Positions 29,654 through 36,251 of a stretch of DNA of 40,611 nucleotides are shown here, one piece after another (within the stretch, counting starts at the first letter, position 1; each line of letters starts with the position of its first letter). The translations under genes were made by a program, and so were the position numbers. The DNA lies in the IMG/VR virus record IMGVR_UViG_3300042922_000416, positions 1 through 40,611 of that record; one strand, given 5' to 3'. The notes below the pieces were generated by a model that did no database searches, was not told where the DNA came from, and worked only from the letters and a program-made list of their open reading frames with translations. This DNA comes from a virus.

Positions 29654-30850
29654 CTAATGGGTGATCCGCTCGCCACTCGTCAGCTCGCGCACCGGATCAG
29701 GCACACCCGCCATGATCCGATCCAGCACGTTCACAATCTCAAGATCCGCGCCCGGTGCCATATGCCCGTACACAGCGACGGTCGTCTCGATCTTCTCGTG
29801 ACCCAACCTGCGCTGAACCTCAGTGATCGGCGTACCGGCAGCCATCAACCATGACGCGTACGAGTGCCTGAGGTCGTGAATGTTGGGGGTCTTGTCGATA
29901 CCGGACCGTTTGACGGCAGGCTTCCAGATCCGCGTGTTGAACATGCCGTACCAGAGCCGCCCACCCTCACGACCCGTGAACACCAGATCATCGGGTGCAC
30001 CCCTCGTCGGCAGGTACGCGACCACCTTCTCGGACAGGGGGATGCTGCGGCGACCCGCTTTGGACTTCGGCGGACCCAACACCGCCCTACCGTCAACACC
30101 CTTCTTCCACGCCTTGTTGATGCTGACGTGTGGGGGCCGGCGCGCAAGGTCGATGTCAGCCCACGTGAGCGCGGTCGCTTCACCCCAACGTGTCCCGGTG
30201 TTCGCCATGAACACGACCAACGGTTTGTAGTGCTCAGGGATCTGCTCGAGGACCTTCACGTACTCGACAGGGGACAGGAACACGCCTTCACGCGACTGTC
30301 CGGCGGTCGTCTTCACGCCACGCACAGGGTTAGTGGGGATGTGTCCGCGTTCCACAGCCGCCTTGAAGATGTTCGACAACAACGCCTGATAGTTCTTCAC
30401 CGTCTTGGCAGACACCGGAACGTCAGGCGCATCTTCCTTCTTCCTCCGTCCGGACGGCTGCGACTCGACCCACTGGACCCACCGCCCAACGTCGTCGCGG
30501 GTGATCGTGTTGATGGGGTACTCACCGAAGAACGGCCTCAGGGCGCGCTCGGCGATGCGTTCGTAGCCGTGGCGGGTGCCGGGTTGGATGCCGGTGAGGA
30601 TGCCTGATTCGGGGGAGAGGTATGTGTGCACCCATGCGGCGAACGTGGGTGACGCGCCTACGTTCTCGTCGCGGCGTCGCGCGAGGACTTCGCGTGCAGC
30701 TTTCCCCCCGACGCGCTCAACGAGCTTGGCGTAGTTGTCGCCGCCCTTTTCGTCGTCGAAGGTGTCGGTCACTACCTTGCCGTCGATGCGGTACTGGACA
30801 CGCCATACAACTTCACCGGACTTCTTCCGGTGCGGGGTCGCCCTAGGCAT
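29654..30850 (-). CDS. int: Tyrosine integrase
   Basis: 398 residues from ATG 30850, which overlaps the stop of the upstream gene; an upstream in-frame start at 30904 lies inside that gene. An N-terminal arm-binding domain (about 1-60) with Trp-Arg-Val-Gln-Tyr, a core-binding SAM-like domain (about 68-175), and a catalytic domain with Arg221 in Gly-Thr-Arg-Trp-Gly-Glu, a Lys at about 262-264 in the beta-hairpin, His325-x2-Arg328 in His-Asp-Leu-Arg-His-Ser, His351 in Leu-Gly-His-Glu, and nucleophile Tyr361 in Val-Tyr-Gly-His-Met. It catalyses integration into the host chromosome. All catalytic residues are present. Confidence 0.95.
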   Translation of the reverse strand: MPRATPHRKKSGEVVWRVQYRIDGKVVTDTFDDEKGGDNYAKLVERVGGKAAREVLARRRDENVGASPTFAAWVHTYLSPESGILTGIQPGTRHGYERIAERALRPFFGEYPINTITRDDVGRWVQWVESQPSGRRKKEDAPDVPVSAKTVKNYQALLSNIFKAAVERGHIPTNPVRGVKTTAGQSREGVFLSPVEYVKVLEQIPEHYKPLVVFMANTGTRWGEATALTWADIDLARRPPHVSINKAWKKGVDGRAVLGPPKSKAGRRSIPLSEKVVAYLPTRGAPDDLVFTGREGGRLWYGMFNTRIWKPAVKRSGIDKTPNIHDLRHSYASWLMAAGTPITEVQRRLGHEKIETTVAVYGHMAPGADLEIVNVLDRIMAGVPDPVRELTSGERITH

Positions 30851-31112
30851 TGCGCCACGTCGCGGCGTAGTTGTGAAGCGCTGCGACGAGACGTCGATGC
30901 TCATCTCGGTCGTCGTCGTCCATTGCGTAGGCGTGCGCCTCGGTCGTTGCTACTTGCAGCTCCGCGAACTGTTCGATCACTGCGGCGGCGACCTCTCGGA
31001 GCGCTGCTTTGTGCGCGTCCCGGTGCTGCTGATTGGATATCGGTTGCGTCGCGTTGTACGCCGAGTGGTAGGCGCGTTGCAGAACGGCCAACGTAGCGTC
31101 AGGTGCGGTCAT
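30843..31112 (-). CDS. Small helical protein upstream of integrase
   Basis: 89 residues from ATG 31112, helical and rich in Ala, His and Asp (four successive Asp near residue 66). It overlaps the integrase start by 8 bases, so the two are co-translated. No family recognised; it may regulate integrase level. Confidence 0.6.
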   Translation of the reverse strand: MTAPDATLAVLQRAYHSAYNATQPISNQQHRDAHKAALREVAAAVIEQFAELQVATTEAHAYAMDDDDRDEHRRLVAALHNYAATWRNA

Positions 31113-31132
31113 CGGAACCTGCCTTCTGGCCC

Positions 31133-31160
31133 GATGTAGTGCCGTTTGTAGTTTACGGCG
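31133..31160. promoter_or_regulatory. Operator-like site before the integrase operon
   Basis: GATGTAGTGC (31133-31142) followed by TTGTAGTTTA (31146-31155) within GCCGT..ACGGC arms. The first 10-mer recurs at 31347-31356 and the second at 3845-3854. Confidence 0.45.
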
Positions 31161-31190
31161 TTTGAATGGGCCTACAGCCCTTATTTTACA

Positions 31191-31235
31191 TGGGGTGAGT
31201 AACGGGGCTTGAACCTGTAGGTCAGATTCCCAAGA
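31191..31235 (-). other. attP: Candidate attP: tRNA 3'-half-like sequence
   Basis: On the minus strand the order is ACAGG-TTCAAGC-CCCGT (a T arm with one mismatch), TACTCAC (a 3' acceptor strand), a C discriminator and CCA. The 5' half of a tRNA is absent, as expected if the phage carries only the part of a host tRNA gene needed to rebuild it after integration. It is 0.35 kb upstream of the integrase start. No search against tRNA genes could be run. Confidence 0.4.
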
Positions 31236-31304
31236 TTGGTGCCCGTTTTTGCCGTCTGATCTGGTGATAAATCCAGCAAATTGATTCTATCGTCCGCGTG
31301 TCGG

Positions 31305-31333
31305 ATGTGGCAACGTCTTGGTGTATGTGGCAA
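31305..31333. promoter_or_regulatory. Two ATGTGGCAA repressor-site candidates
   Basis: ATGTGGCAA at 31305-31313 and 31325-31333, 20 bp apart, same orientation. Identical copies lie at 32702 and 32803 within the two divergent repressor/Cro promoters. No matching promoter is seen here, so they may act as stoperators or looping sites. Confidence 0.55.
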
Positions 31334-31394
31334 GAAATGTGGGGGTGATGTAGTGCAAACTACATCCTGACGCTAGGTGAAACTACCAAGACGT
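31313..31394. promoter_or_regulatory. Nested inverted repeats in the control region
   Basis: A 10-bp repeat ACGTCTTGGT (31313-31322) / ACCAAGACGT (31385-31394) flanks a perfect dyad GATGTAGTGCAAACTACATC (31347-31366). This looks like a protein-binding dyad within a loop upstream of the gene at 31409. Confidence 0.5.
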
Positions 31395-31408
31395 GGGAGA
31401 ATGGCATC

Positions 31409-31717
31409 ATGACTGATCGCGATATGGCCGAGGAAGTACGAGAAGCGGCGTACGAGCGGTACGTGCGCGAGGCTCGCGAGCTGATGCGACGTGGTGACGA
31501 ACTCCGCGCTGGTGGCGCACGCGGACACGACACTCCCGTGATGCTCGATCCCCGTCGGTTCCTTGAGGTCATCGAATCCGCGAAAGCCGCTGGTGTTCGT
31601 GAAGGCATCCGGCAAGCCCGCGAAGCGATCGAAACGGCGCGGCCGACGACGTTCAACTTGAACTGGGGATGGCGTGCAGTATCCGAACTCGAACGCGGCG
31701 AAGATCAGCCAAACTAG
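31409..31717 (+). CDS. Hypothetical protein with motif shared with 2024-2347
   Basis: 102 residues; GGGAG lies upstream of ATG 31409. N-terminal charged helices, then Ala-Ala-Gly-Val-Arg-Glu-Gly-Ile-Arg-Gln-Ala-Arg (about 60-71), identical to part of the early protein at 2024-2347. It is the only rightward gene between leftward ones and probably is expressed in the lysogen or early, under the adjacent dyads. It converges with the next gene by 4 bases. Confidence 0.65.
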   Translation: MTDRDMAEEVREAAYERYVREARELMRRGDELRAGGARGHDTPVMLDPRRFLEVIESAKAAGVREGIRQAREAIETARPTTFNLNWGWRAVSELERGEDQPN

Positions 31718-32085
31718 CCGCCCTCTTCTTCTTGAACCCCGACTCCTACTTTCCTTGTGGGGTCGGGGTTCTTCTTTCTGTACTCGAGCGCACGCCGGTT
31801 CAACTCGCCCGTCAACACCTCCAACGGGGCATACCTCACCAATGCGTCATAGTTGATCGAGCTGACCCGCTCATCCTCTAGGAAACCCCACACAACAAGC
31901 GCTTCGATAGGGTCGCGTCGTTGCTGCACTGTAAGATCCCAAAGGGCTTGCGCGGGCATACCGTTCCGCAACCACCGTTGAACGGTCGTGTGAGACACGC
32001 CGGCCACCCTCGCGACGCCGCGAATGGTGTCCTGTCCGGTTGCTTCTTTCAACCAGCGCCACCGTTGCCCGTAAGGCATTGCCAC
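31714..32085 (-). CDS. Helix-turn-helix DNA-binding protein
   Basis: About 123 residues from GTG 32085 (ATG 32079 possible), after AAAGGGGG. Residues about 18-45 form an HTH: Asp-Thr-Ile-Arg-Gly-Val-Ala-Arg-Val-Ala-Gly-Val-Ser-His-Thr-Thr-Val-Gln-Arg-Trp. The remainder is helical with a charged, Gly/Glu-rich tail. Divergent upstream DNA has two GCGTGCCA copies (32112, 32167). Possible second lysogeny regulator. Confidence 0.7.
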   Translation of the reverse strand: MAMPYGQRWRWLKEATGQDTIRGVARVAGVSHTTVQRWLRNGMPAQALWDLTVQQRRDPIEALVVWGFLEDERVSSINYDALVRYAPLEVLTGELNRRALEYRKKNPDPTRKVGVGVQEEEGG

Positions 32086-32111
32086 CCACCCCCTTTAGTG
32101 GGTCACGGTTT

Positions 32112-32174
32112 GCGTGCCACTTCTGTCCGCTTATGGGGGGACAAACGAACGCTATTCCGGCGTGTCGCGTGCCA
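32112..32174. promoter_or_regulatory. Paired GCGTGCCA sites upstream of the HTH gene
   Basis: GCGTGCCA occurs at 32112-32119 and 32167-32174, upstream of the leftward HTH gene (TGGCACGC when read leftward). It shares the TGGCA core with ATGTGGCAA and may be a related operator. The rest of 32086-32304 shows no clear gene. Confidence 0.35.
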
Positions 32175-32304
32175 ACAAGGGATTGACCCTGCTACATGTC
32201 GGCGGCTCGGAATATGGTTCAAATCACAACCGAACATACATGCGAATACAACTGGTTCGCGTGTGGAGGCGATGACCCTACTTACCACTTCCTTGGGGGG
32301 AACG

Positions 32305-32436
32305 ATGAGCAACCTGTGCGGCAACGGGGCCCAATGCGAGCAACACTGTCCGGTTATGTTGTTGGGGCGTGTCTGCCCTGACCCAGTGCAGCTCGTGCAG
32401 GAGATCCTTGACGCTCAGTTGCCGTCTGTCGCGTAG
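32305..32436 (+). CDS. 43-residue Cys-rich protein
   Basis: A strong GGGGGGAA precedes ATG 32305 by 3 bases. Four Cys are present (Leu-Cys-Gly-Asn-Gly, Gln-Cys-Glu-Gln-His-Cys, Val-Cys-Pro). It converges with and overlaps the 3' end of the repressor gene by 22 bases. An overlapping frame (32196-32381) is also open, so this call is tentative. Confidence 0.4.
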   Translation: MSNLCGNGAQCEQHCPVMLLGRVCPDPVQLVQEILDAQLPSVA

Positions 32437-32681
32437 AGCCGCTTGCTTTCCTTCTCGACGTACCGTGCGTAGACAACGAAGTCCACGCCGATTGCGTTGA
32501 GTGTGTTGATGACGAGAGGCGCGTCTAGGACGGCATGCGGTTTGCCGTTCAGCTTGTTTGAGAAGGTGTCTTCTCGTTCGCCAACCGCGTCGGCCACCAC
32601 TTTCTGCTTCATGCCCGACTCGCGGATGAGTCGCTTGAGCACGATGCGGGGCGCGTCTGGGTGAAGGTTCGGGTTATTCAC
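32415..32681 (-). CDS. Putative immunity repressor (HTH)
   Basis: 88 residues from GTG 32681; the frame is open to 32747 but the predicted promoter lies inside that extension. Residues about 10-45 form an HTH: Arg-Ile-Val-Leu-Lys-Arg-Leu-Ile-Arg-Glu-Ser-Gly-Met-Lys-Gln-Lys-Val-Val-Ala-Asp-Ala-Val-Gly followed by Phe-Ser-Asn-Lys-Leu-Asn-Gly. The rest is helical, perhaps for dimerisation. It is divergent from the Cro-like gene, and its promoter carries an ATGTGGCAA site in the spacer, which suggests autoregulation. Confidence 0.7.
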   Translation of the reverse strand: MNNPNLHPDAPRIVLKRLIRESGMKQKVVADAVGEREDTFSNKLNGKPHAVLDAPLVINTLNAIGVDFVVYARYVEKESKRLYATDGN

Positions 32682-32694
32682 GAAAACCAGCGTA

Positions 32695-32723
32695 TTGCTA
32701 AATGTGGCAAGAGTTGTAGGCAA
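32695..32723 (-). promoter_or_regulatory. Repressor promoter with operator
   Basis: Read leftward: TTGCCT (32723-32718), a 17-base spacer, TAGCAA (32700-32695). ATGTGGCAA (32702-32710) fills the spacer next to the -10. Confidence 0.5.
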
Positions 32724-32797
32724 TATCACAAAGATCAGTGCTAGCACTTAGGCTTCCACGAACCTGAGGTTTGATCCAAGAAATTGGCAATTTCGCC

Positions 32798-32833
32798 TAG
32801 ACATGTGGCAAGTCGTGGGCTTATCTTTGCGAT
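32798..32833 (+). promoter_or_regulatory. Rightward early promoter with operator, leaderless start
   Basis: TAGACA (32798-32803), an 18-base spacer, TATCTT (32822-32827); the start point would fall at the ATG of the Cro-like gene (32834), which has no Shine-Dalgarno. ATGTGGCAA (32803-32811) sits at the start of the spacer. Confidence 0.55.
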
Positions 32834-33067
32834 ATGGCAAAGTTCCCCATCAGCCCAGAGCTGATCACACAGGGCATCCGGGGTCGCATCGACGCGACCC
32901 TCACAGCCCAGGGGCACAACCTCGACTGGCTGGCCGGCGAGGTAGGTGTCTCAACCCACCGGCTACTGGCCGACTTCTCAACCGGCCCCAGCTTCGGTCT
33001 CCTCTGGGACACCGCTGAGGTGTTAGGTGTTCCGCTCGAGTTCCTGGCAACAGGGGCCAAGTCGTGA
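32834..33067 (+). CDS. Cro-like HTH protein
   Basis: 77 residues from ATG 32834, which lacks a ribosome site and is probably leaderless. HTH-like segment about 22-55: Leu-Thr-Ala-Gln-Gly-His-Asn-Leu-Asp-Trp-Leu-Ala-Gly-Glu-Val-Gly-Val-Ser-Thr-His-Arg. First gene of the rightward operon and divergent from the repressor, the place of cro. Followed by a GTGA overlap into the excisionase-like gene. Confidence 0.7.
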   Translation: MAKFPISPELITQGIRGRIDATLTAQGHNLDWLAGEVGVSTHRLLADFSTGPSFGLLWDTAEVLGVPLEFLATGAKS

Positions 33068-33282
33068 ACGCCACACAAGAGCAGCCGTTGACCGTCAGTG
33101 AGATGGCTGCCTACTTGAAGAAGTCGGCCTACACGGTTCGCGAGTACGCCAAGGCTGGGACGATCCCGGCGCACAAGCTTGGCGGGACGTGGACTTTCTA
33201 TCTGTCCGAGTTTCATGAGGCCCGCACGAAAGCTGTGGTGGACCCGTGGGTTCGGAAGGGGCGTCGCGGTCGAGCCGCTTGA
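33064..33282 (+). CDS. xis: Excisionase-like (MerR-type HTH_17) protein
   Basis: 72 residues; GTG 33064 overlaps the upstream stop. Leu-Thr-Val-Ser-Glu-Met-Ala-Ala-Tyr-Leu-Lys-Lys-Ser-Ala-Tyr-Thr-Val-Arg-Glu-Tyr (about 9-28), then Ile-Pro-Ala-His-Lys-Leu-Gly-Gly-Thr-Trp, the winged-helix pattern of the excisionase family. It would bind attP/attL arms and favour excision, or act as an early regulator. Confidence 0.8.
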   Translation: MNATQEQPLTVSEMAAYLKKSAYTVREYAKAGTIPAHKLGGTWTFYLSEFHEARTKAVVDPWVRKGRRGRAA

Positions 33283-33302
33283 CGCCTGAGCAGTAACCCT
33301 GC

Positions 33303-33362
33303 GCGTCCGTCCACGGAGTGGCCCGGAACTAGAGCTTCTTGAGAGAGAGAAGCCGCGGACGC
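33303..33362 (+). promoter_or_regulatory. Three-helix leader structure
   Basis: GCGTCCG (33303-33309) pairs with CGGACGC (33356-33362), enclosing CCAC-GGA-GTGG (33311-33321) and GCTTCT-(8)-AGAAGC (33334-33353). The closing helix ends one base before ATG 33364, so the fold could gate translation of that gene or end the excisionase transcript. Confidence 0.45.
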
Positions 33363-33363
33363 A

Positions 33364-33732
33364 ATGCAGGGACAACTCCATATTGGAATGCTTCACAACT
33401 GGTGGGGCGTACTGGTTGAGGTGCGGGGCGTCGTGGTGGACGCGGCCCGTTTCCCAGTGCAGGTAGTGCAGTTGACTTGGCGGTCGCTGACGACACTACC
33501 GATGAATGTTGCCGCACGGCAATCAGGGTTTGCCCTGAACCGTGCGAAGGCAGATAGCTACGGCGTCACTGGTCGCTCATTCCGAACTACGAAATTTCGC
33601 GGGGTTCAACTACCCAATTTCGTTCGGTTCGGAGCTGGTGGTCGCTACACGGTCGTCAAGCGCATAGAGCTGCGCGGAGGCGACCAGGAACGGATCTGCG
33701 TGTGTAGGTGGTCTACACGGTGGCGTGACTAG
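33364..33732 (+). CDS. Hypothetical protein
   Basis: 122 residues, basic and Val/Arg-rich, no family recognised. ATG 33364 has no standard ribosome site because it directly follows the leader structure; ATG 33388 is an alternative. Codon use is less biased than in neighbours. It may be real or a long fortuitous frame. Confidence 0.45.
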   Translation: MQGQLHIGMLHNWWGVLVEVRGVVVDAARFPVQVVQLTWRSLTTLPMNVAARQSGFALNRAKADSYGVTGRSFRTTKFRGVQLPNFVRFGAGGRYTVVKRIELRGGDQERICVCRWSTRWRD

Positions 33733-33798
33733 CAGACACCGGGTTGCGAGTACCCGGCACGCACGAGCAAACCGCTCAAAGACGAAAGGTGGGAACGG

Positions 33799-34146
33799 AT
33801 GGACAGGGGCTTCGGCGGAATCGGAATCGTCATTGGACTTGCAGTAGCAGGCGTCGTGATCGCAGCGCCGGTGTACGGCATCGCGTGGTCAAACACGCAC
33901 AACACGGTCACTTGCACGGTCGAGACGAAAGACCGAACCGCGAAGGCGAAGGGGGGCAGCGATCAGCGGCTCTACACCGACTGCGGCGTTCTCGCGGTGG
34001 CTGATGACTGGATCAACGGTCAGTGGAACTCGAGCGACCTGTACGCGCAGATCGATGAGGGCGAGACGTACATATTCGAGACGGTCGGTTGGCGTAACGG
34101 GCTCCTCAGCGCCTTCCCGAACGTCGTTCGAGCAGAAGCCGACTGA
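33799..34146 (+). CDS. Membrane-anchored protein
   Basis: 115 residues from ATG 33799 (AAAGGTGGG upstream). One hydrophobic segment (about 7-29), then an exported domain with Cys-Thr-Val-Glu-Thr-Lys-Asp-Arg, a second Cys in Tyr-Thr-Asp-Cys-Gly and an acidic beta-rich tail. The two Cys could form a disulfide outside. The layout is common among actinophage early membrane proteins. Confidence 0.7.
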   Translation: MDRGFGGIGIVIGLAVAGVVIAAPVYGIAWSNTHNTVTCTVETKDRTAKAKGGSDQRLYTDCGVLAVADDWINGQWNSSDLYAQIDEGETYIFETVGWRNGLLSAFPNVVRAEAD

Positions 34147-34199
34147 CTTACCGGCGCGACTAGCAGCCTCCGAGGTGCAAGGCCTCGGCGCGCACTCAC

Positions 34200-34223
34200 G
34201 GGCGCACCCATTCGGGTGCGCCC
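34200..34223 (+). terminator. Stable hairpin, terminator candidate
   Basis: GGGCGCACCC-ATTC-GGGTGCGCCC, a perfect 10-bp stem, preceded by CCGAGG/CCTCGG (34170-34188). There is no T-run, so it may be a U-less terminator or an RNA-protecting hairpin. Confidence 0.5.
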
Positions 34224-34229
34224 GACTTC

Positions 34230-34370
34230 GTGGCTGCCGTAGACGCGACGGACACGCCGTCTCGGCAGCGGCAATACGCGTGGATGGTTGCGAACTATCC
34301 AGCGGACCAAATCACCGATGACTGGGTCGACGCGGAGGGGTTCTCTTTCCACCGCGGCGAATTCTCCTGA
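34230..34370 (+). CDS. 46-residue hypothetical protein
   Basis: GTG 34230 gives an ORF with Arg-Gln-Arg-Gln-Tyr-Ala-Trp-Met-Val-Ala-Asn-Tyr and Ile-Thr-Asp-Asp-Trp-Val-Asp, amino-acid use typical of the phage. No clear ribosome site; ATG 34275 could also be used. It is followed by AAAGGAACG for the next gene. Confidence 0.4.
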   Translation: MAAVDATDTPSRQRQYAWMVANYPADQITDDWVDAEGFSFHRGEFS

Positions 34371-34382
34371 AAGGAACGACTG

Positions 34383-34547
34383 ATGTTTGAGAAGAAATCG
34401 TTGGCGGCGGCGAATGTGTCCCCGTTTCCCGAAGCGTCGTGGTTGAACGACACGGAGATTACGCCGGACGTTCGTGAGCGTGCGCGGCTGGTTGTTACGT
34501 GGTTCGGGGCGGCGGACTGCCTCGACGCACTCGGACTGGCGGACTAG
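34383..34547 (+). CDS. 54-residue hypothetical protein
   Basis: ATG 34383 with GAAAGGAACG upstream. Mixed polar protein with Trp and one Cys. Function unknown. Confidence 0.6.
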   Translation: MFEKKSLAAANVSPFPEASWLNDTEITPDVRERARLVVTWFGAADCLDALGLAD

Positions 34548-34549
34548 TC

Positions 34550-34882
34550 ATGTCGTGGGGTGAAGAGTGGCCGCGTCATCGTGCACGTCTGATGGCGTCC
34601 ACGATGCAACCCATTGATCGGCAAATACATGACGAACAGTCGTGGCGGGAACTCAATGACTACTTGAGTGAGCTGAACGACCACAACGACGAACTCAAAT
34701 GCGACTTCCCCGACAACCACGAATGCGGACCTGCAACGCACCGGTACGTGTCCTGCAAGTTCCAGTTCAACATTTGCGATGTTGTCGCGGCGAACCGGCG
34801 GGACTACATGTCGAAGGAACGCGCACGGTGCCAGGACTGCTGGGTACGGTGCGCCGACTGCTGGCGAGTCTGGCCCATCTGA
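34550..34882 (+). CDS. Cys-rich hypothetical protein
   Basis: 110 residues. The C-terminal part holds Cys-Asp-Phe-Pro-Asp-Asn-His-Glu-Cys and Cys-Gln-Asp-Cys-Trp-Val-Arg-Cys-Ala-Asp-Cys-Trp, a metal-binding pattern. ATG 34550 lies 2 bases after the preceding stop. Its last base overlaps the next ATG. Confidence 0.6.
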   Translation: MSWGEEWPRHRARLMASTMQPIDRQIHDEQSWRELNDYLSELNDHNDELKCDFPDNHECGPATHRYVSCKFQFNICDVVAANRRDYMSKERARCQDCWVRCADCWRVWPI

Positions 34883-35037
34883 TGGGTACTTCTGGTGTGT
34901 GGCGGTCAACGGTCGCCCTGTCCATTAATTGCACGTGCGGCTGGTCCGGTGTCGTTGACGCAATCGAGGACACCGAAGACATGTCGCTGTCGTACACGTG
35001 CGCCGGCTGCGGCTGGACCGAAACCGAAAGGTACTGA
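34882..35037 (+). CDS. Small zinc-ribbon protein
   Basis: 51 residues with Cys-Thr-Cys-Gly-Trp-Ser-Gly and Cys-Ala-Gly-Cys-Gly-Trp-Thr-Glu, two symmetric knuckles that would bind one zinc. It starts by TGATG overlap. Role unknown. Confidence 0.6.
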   Translation: MGTSGVWRSTVALSINCTCGWSGVVDAIEDTEDMSLSYTCAGCGWTETERY

Positions 35038-35039
35038 AC

Positions 35040-35228
35040 GTGATCAAGACGATTGACGAGCTGCGGGAAGACCTCATGTTCGTCGACATGGACCTAGAAC
35101 AGATCAACGAAACGATCGAGCACCACCAAACCGAGGTAGGACGAGCGTTGGTTGAACGCGTCCAACTCTGGGTCGAACGCGACCGGCTACGACGCGAACT
35201 CATCGCAGCAGGCGGAGAAGCATCATGA
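35040..35228 (+). CDS. Small coiled-coil protein
   Basis: 62 residues from GTG 35040 (AAAGG upstream), almost entirely heptad-like helix with Leu, Ile, Glu and Arg. Likely an oligomer. Followed by an ATGA overlap. Confidence 0.55.
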   Translation: MIKTIDELREDLMFVDMDLEQINETIEHHQTEVGRALVERVQLWVERDRLRRELIAAGGEAS

Positions 35229-35389
35229 CCCGCGACGACCTCAACGTGTGCGGTGTCGGTTTCGCTGGGTTCCTCATGACCCTCACCTGTACCGGCTTAC
35301 AAGTCTGGCCCGGTGTCCTCCTCGGTCTCGCCCTAATCGGCGGGGCCGTTTTCATTATCGGAAAGGCGACGATCCATGACCCGCAATAG
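35225..35389 (+). CDS. Two-pass small membrane protein
   Basis: 54 residues; ATG 35225 in an ATGA overlap. Hydrophobic segments at about 8-25 and 29-47. It overlaps the following nuclease gene by 14 bases. Confidence 0.55.
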   Translation: MTRDDLNVCGVGFAGFLMTLTCTGLQVWPGVLLGLALIGGAVFIIGKATIHDPQ

Positions 35390-35738
35390 GTCATCCGCGA
35401 AGAAAGCCGGCTCATGGTTCGAACAATCCATCGCCGACTACCTCAGCTTCCAAATTGACGACCGAATCGAACGCAGAGTGAAGAACGGCGCGAAAGACCG
35501 CGGCGACATCTCCGGTCTCCGCGTACTCGGTAACCGCGTCGTCATCGAAGCGAAGAACTACGGCGGACAAATCAAAGCCGCCGAATGGGTCGCAGAAGCA
35601 CACGCCGAAGCGGGCAACGACGACGCCATAGCGGGTCTCGTCGTCGCCAAACGACGCGGCACCACGAAGGCGGGGGAACAGTGGGTCCTCTGCACTCTCG
35701 ACGACCTGATTGCGCTTATCACAGGAGACAGGCCATGA
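35376..35738 (+). CDS. Holliday-junction-resolvase-like PD-(D/E)XK nuclease
   Basis: 120 residues. The conserved core is Glu16 (Trp-Phe-Glu-Gln-Ser-Ile), Arg-x-Gly-Asp-Ile-Ser-Gly (Asp44), Val-Val-Ile-Glu-Ala-Lys-Asn (Glu58, Lys60), then Gly-Leu-Val-Val-Ala-Lys-Arg, which matches Hjc-like resolvases. It would cut branched recombination intermediates. It belongs to the early recombination operon with the RecE-like exonuclease. AAAGG lies upstream of ATG 35376. Confidence 0.75.
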   Translation: MTRNRSSAKKAGSWFEQSIADYLSFQIDDRIERRVKNGAKDRGDISGLRVLGNRVVIEAKNYGGQIKAAEWVAEAHAEAGNDDAIAGLVVAKRRGTTKAGEQWVLCTLDDLIALITGDRP

Positions 35739-35881
35739 ACGCTGACGTTCTCCACCTCCACGAACACGGCCACACCCTCATGTACACCGGCGACTCACTC
35801 AGTGCCTACGCCGAATACCGGCGACTCAAACACGAATACCCCGATCAACGATTCACCATCCGACAGAAAGGCATCCGATGA
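35735..35881 (+). CDS. Hypothetical protein
   Basis: 48 residues, His- and Tyr-rich, ATG 35735 in an ATGA overlap with GGAGA upstream. No domain. Confidence 0.55.
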   Translation: MNADVLHLHEHGHTLMYTGDSLSAYAEYRRLKHEYPDQRFTIRQKGIR

Positions 35882-35928
35882 ACACGAACGGTTGCAACGT
35901 GCACATCATCATCGGCGGTGCGTCATGA
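35878..35928 (+). CDS. 16-residue micro-ORF
   Basis: ATG 35878 overlaps the upstream stop and its stop overlaps the next ATG (35925), so it may serve as a coupling peptide. Too short to judge further. Confidence 0.3.
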   Translation: MNTNGCNVHIIIGGAS

Positions 35929-36251
35929 GCGCGTACAGCAGCGGCAAGCACACCGCCGTCACGGCAGACCCTGAGCCATGGCTCGGTGCGGACGGAAGTC
36001 GCCGCGCGCGGTACTCGCGGTTCGCGCCGCAATACCTTCCCCGCCCCGAGTACGCGCGCCCCCTGACCAATCCCGCGAACTCGTGGTTGGGCGAATTCCG
36101 AAATGACTGGGAAACGAACCGGTGGTTGGGAGACGGACAGGGCCAGATCCGTGTGTGGATCGGAGGCATGCGAGACCTGACTGACGACAAGTCGGTCCAC
36201 GCTCGCCGGGTACTCGAACGATTCGCACGGATATTCGGGGGTGTCTCGTGA
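35925..36251 (+). CDS. Hypothetical protein
   Basis: 108 residues, Arg/Trp/Tyr-rich, from ATG 35925. No known domain. It is followed by a GTGA overlap. Confidence 0.55.
   Translation: MSAYSSGKHTAVTADPEPWLGADGSRRARYSRFAPQYLPRPEYARPLTNPANSWLGEFRNDWETNRWLGDGQGQIRVWIGGMRDLTDDKSVHARRVLERFARIFGGVS

Noticed and set aside
29654-30850. C-terminal degradation tag on integrase, as in integration-dependent immunity phages
   Set aside because: The C-terminus ends in Arg-Ile-Thr-His, not in a hydrophobic Ala-Ala-type tag, and the attP candidate is not inside the repressor gene.
32196-32381. Alternative rightward ORF overlapping 32305-32436
   Set aside because: No ribosome site at its start, whereas ATG 32305 has a strong one; kept only as a caveat.
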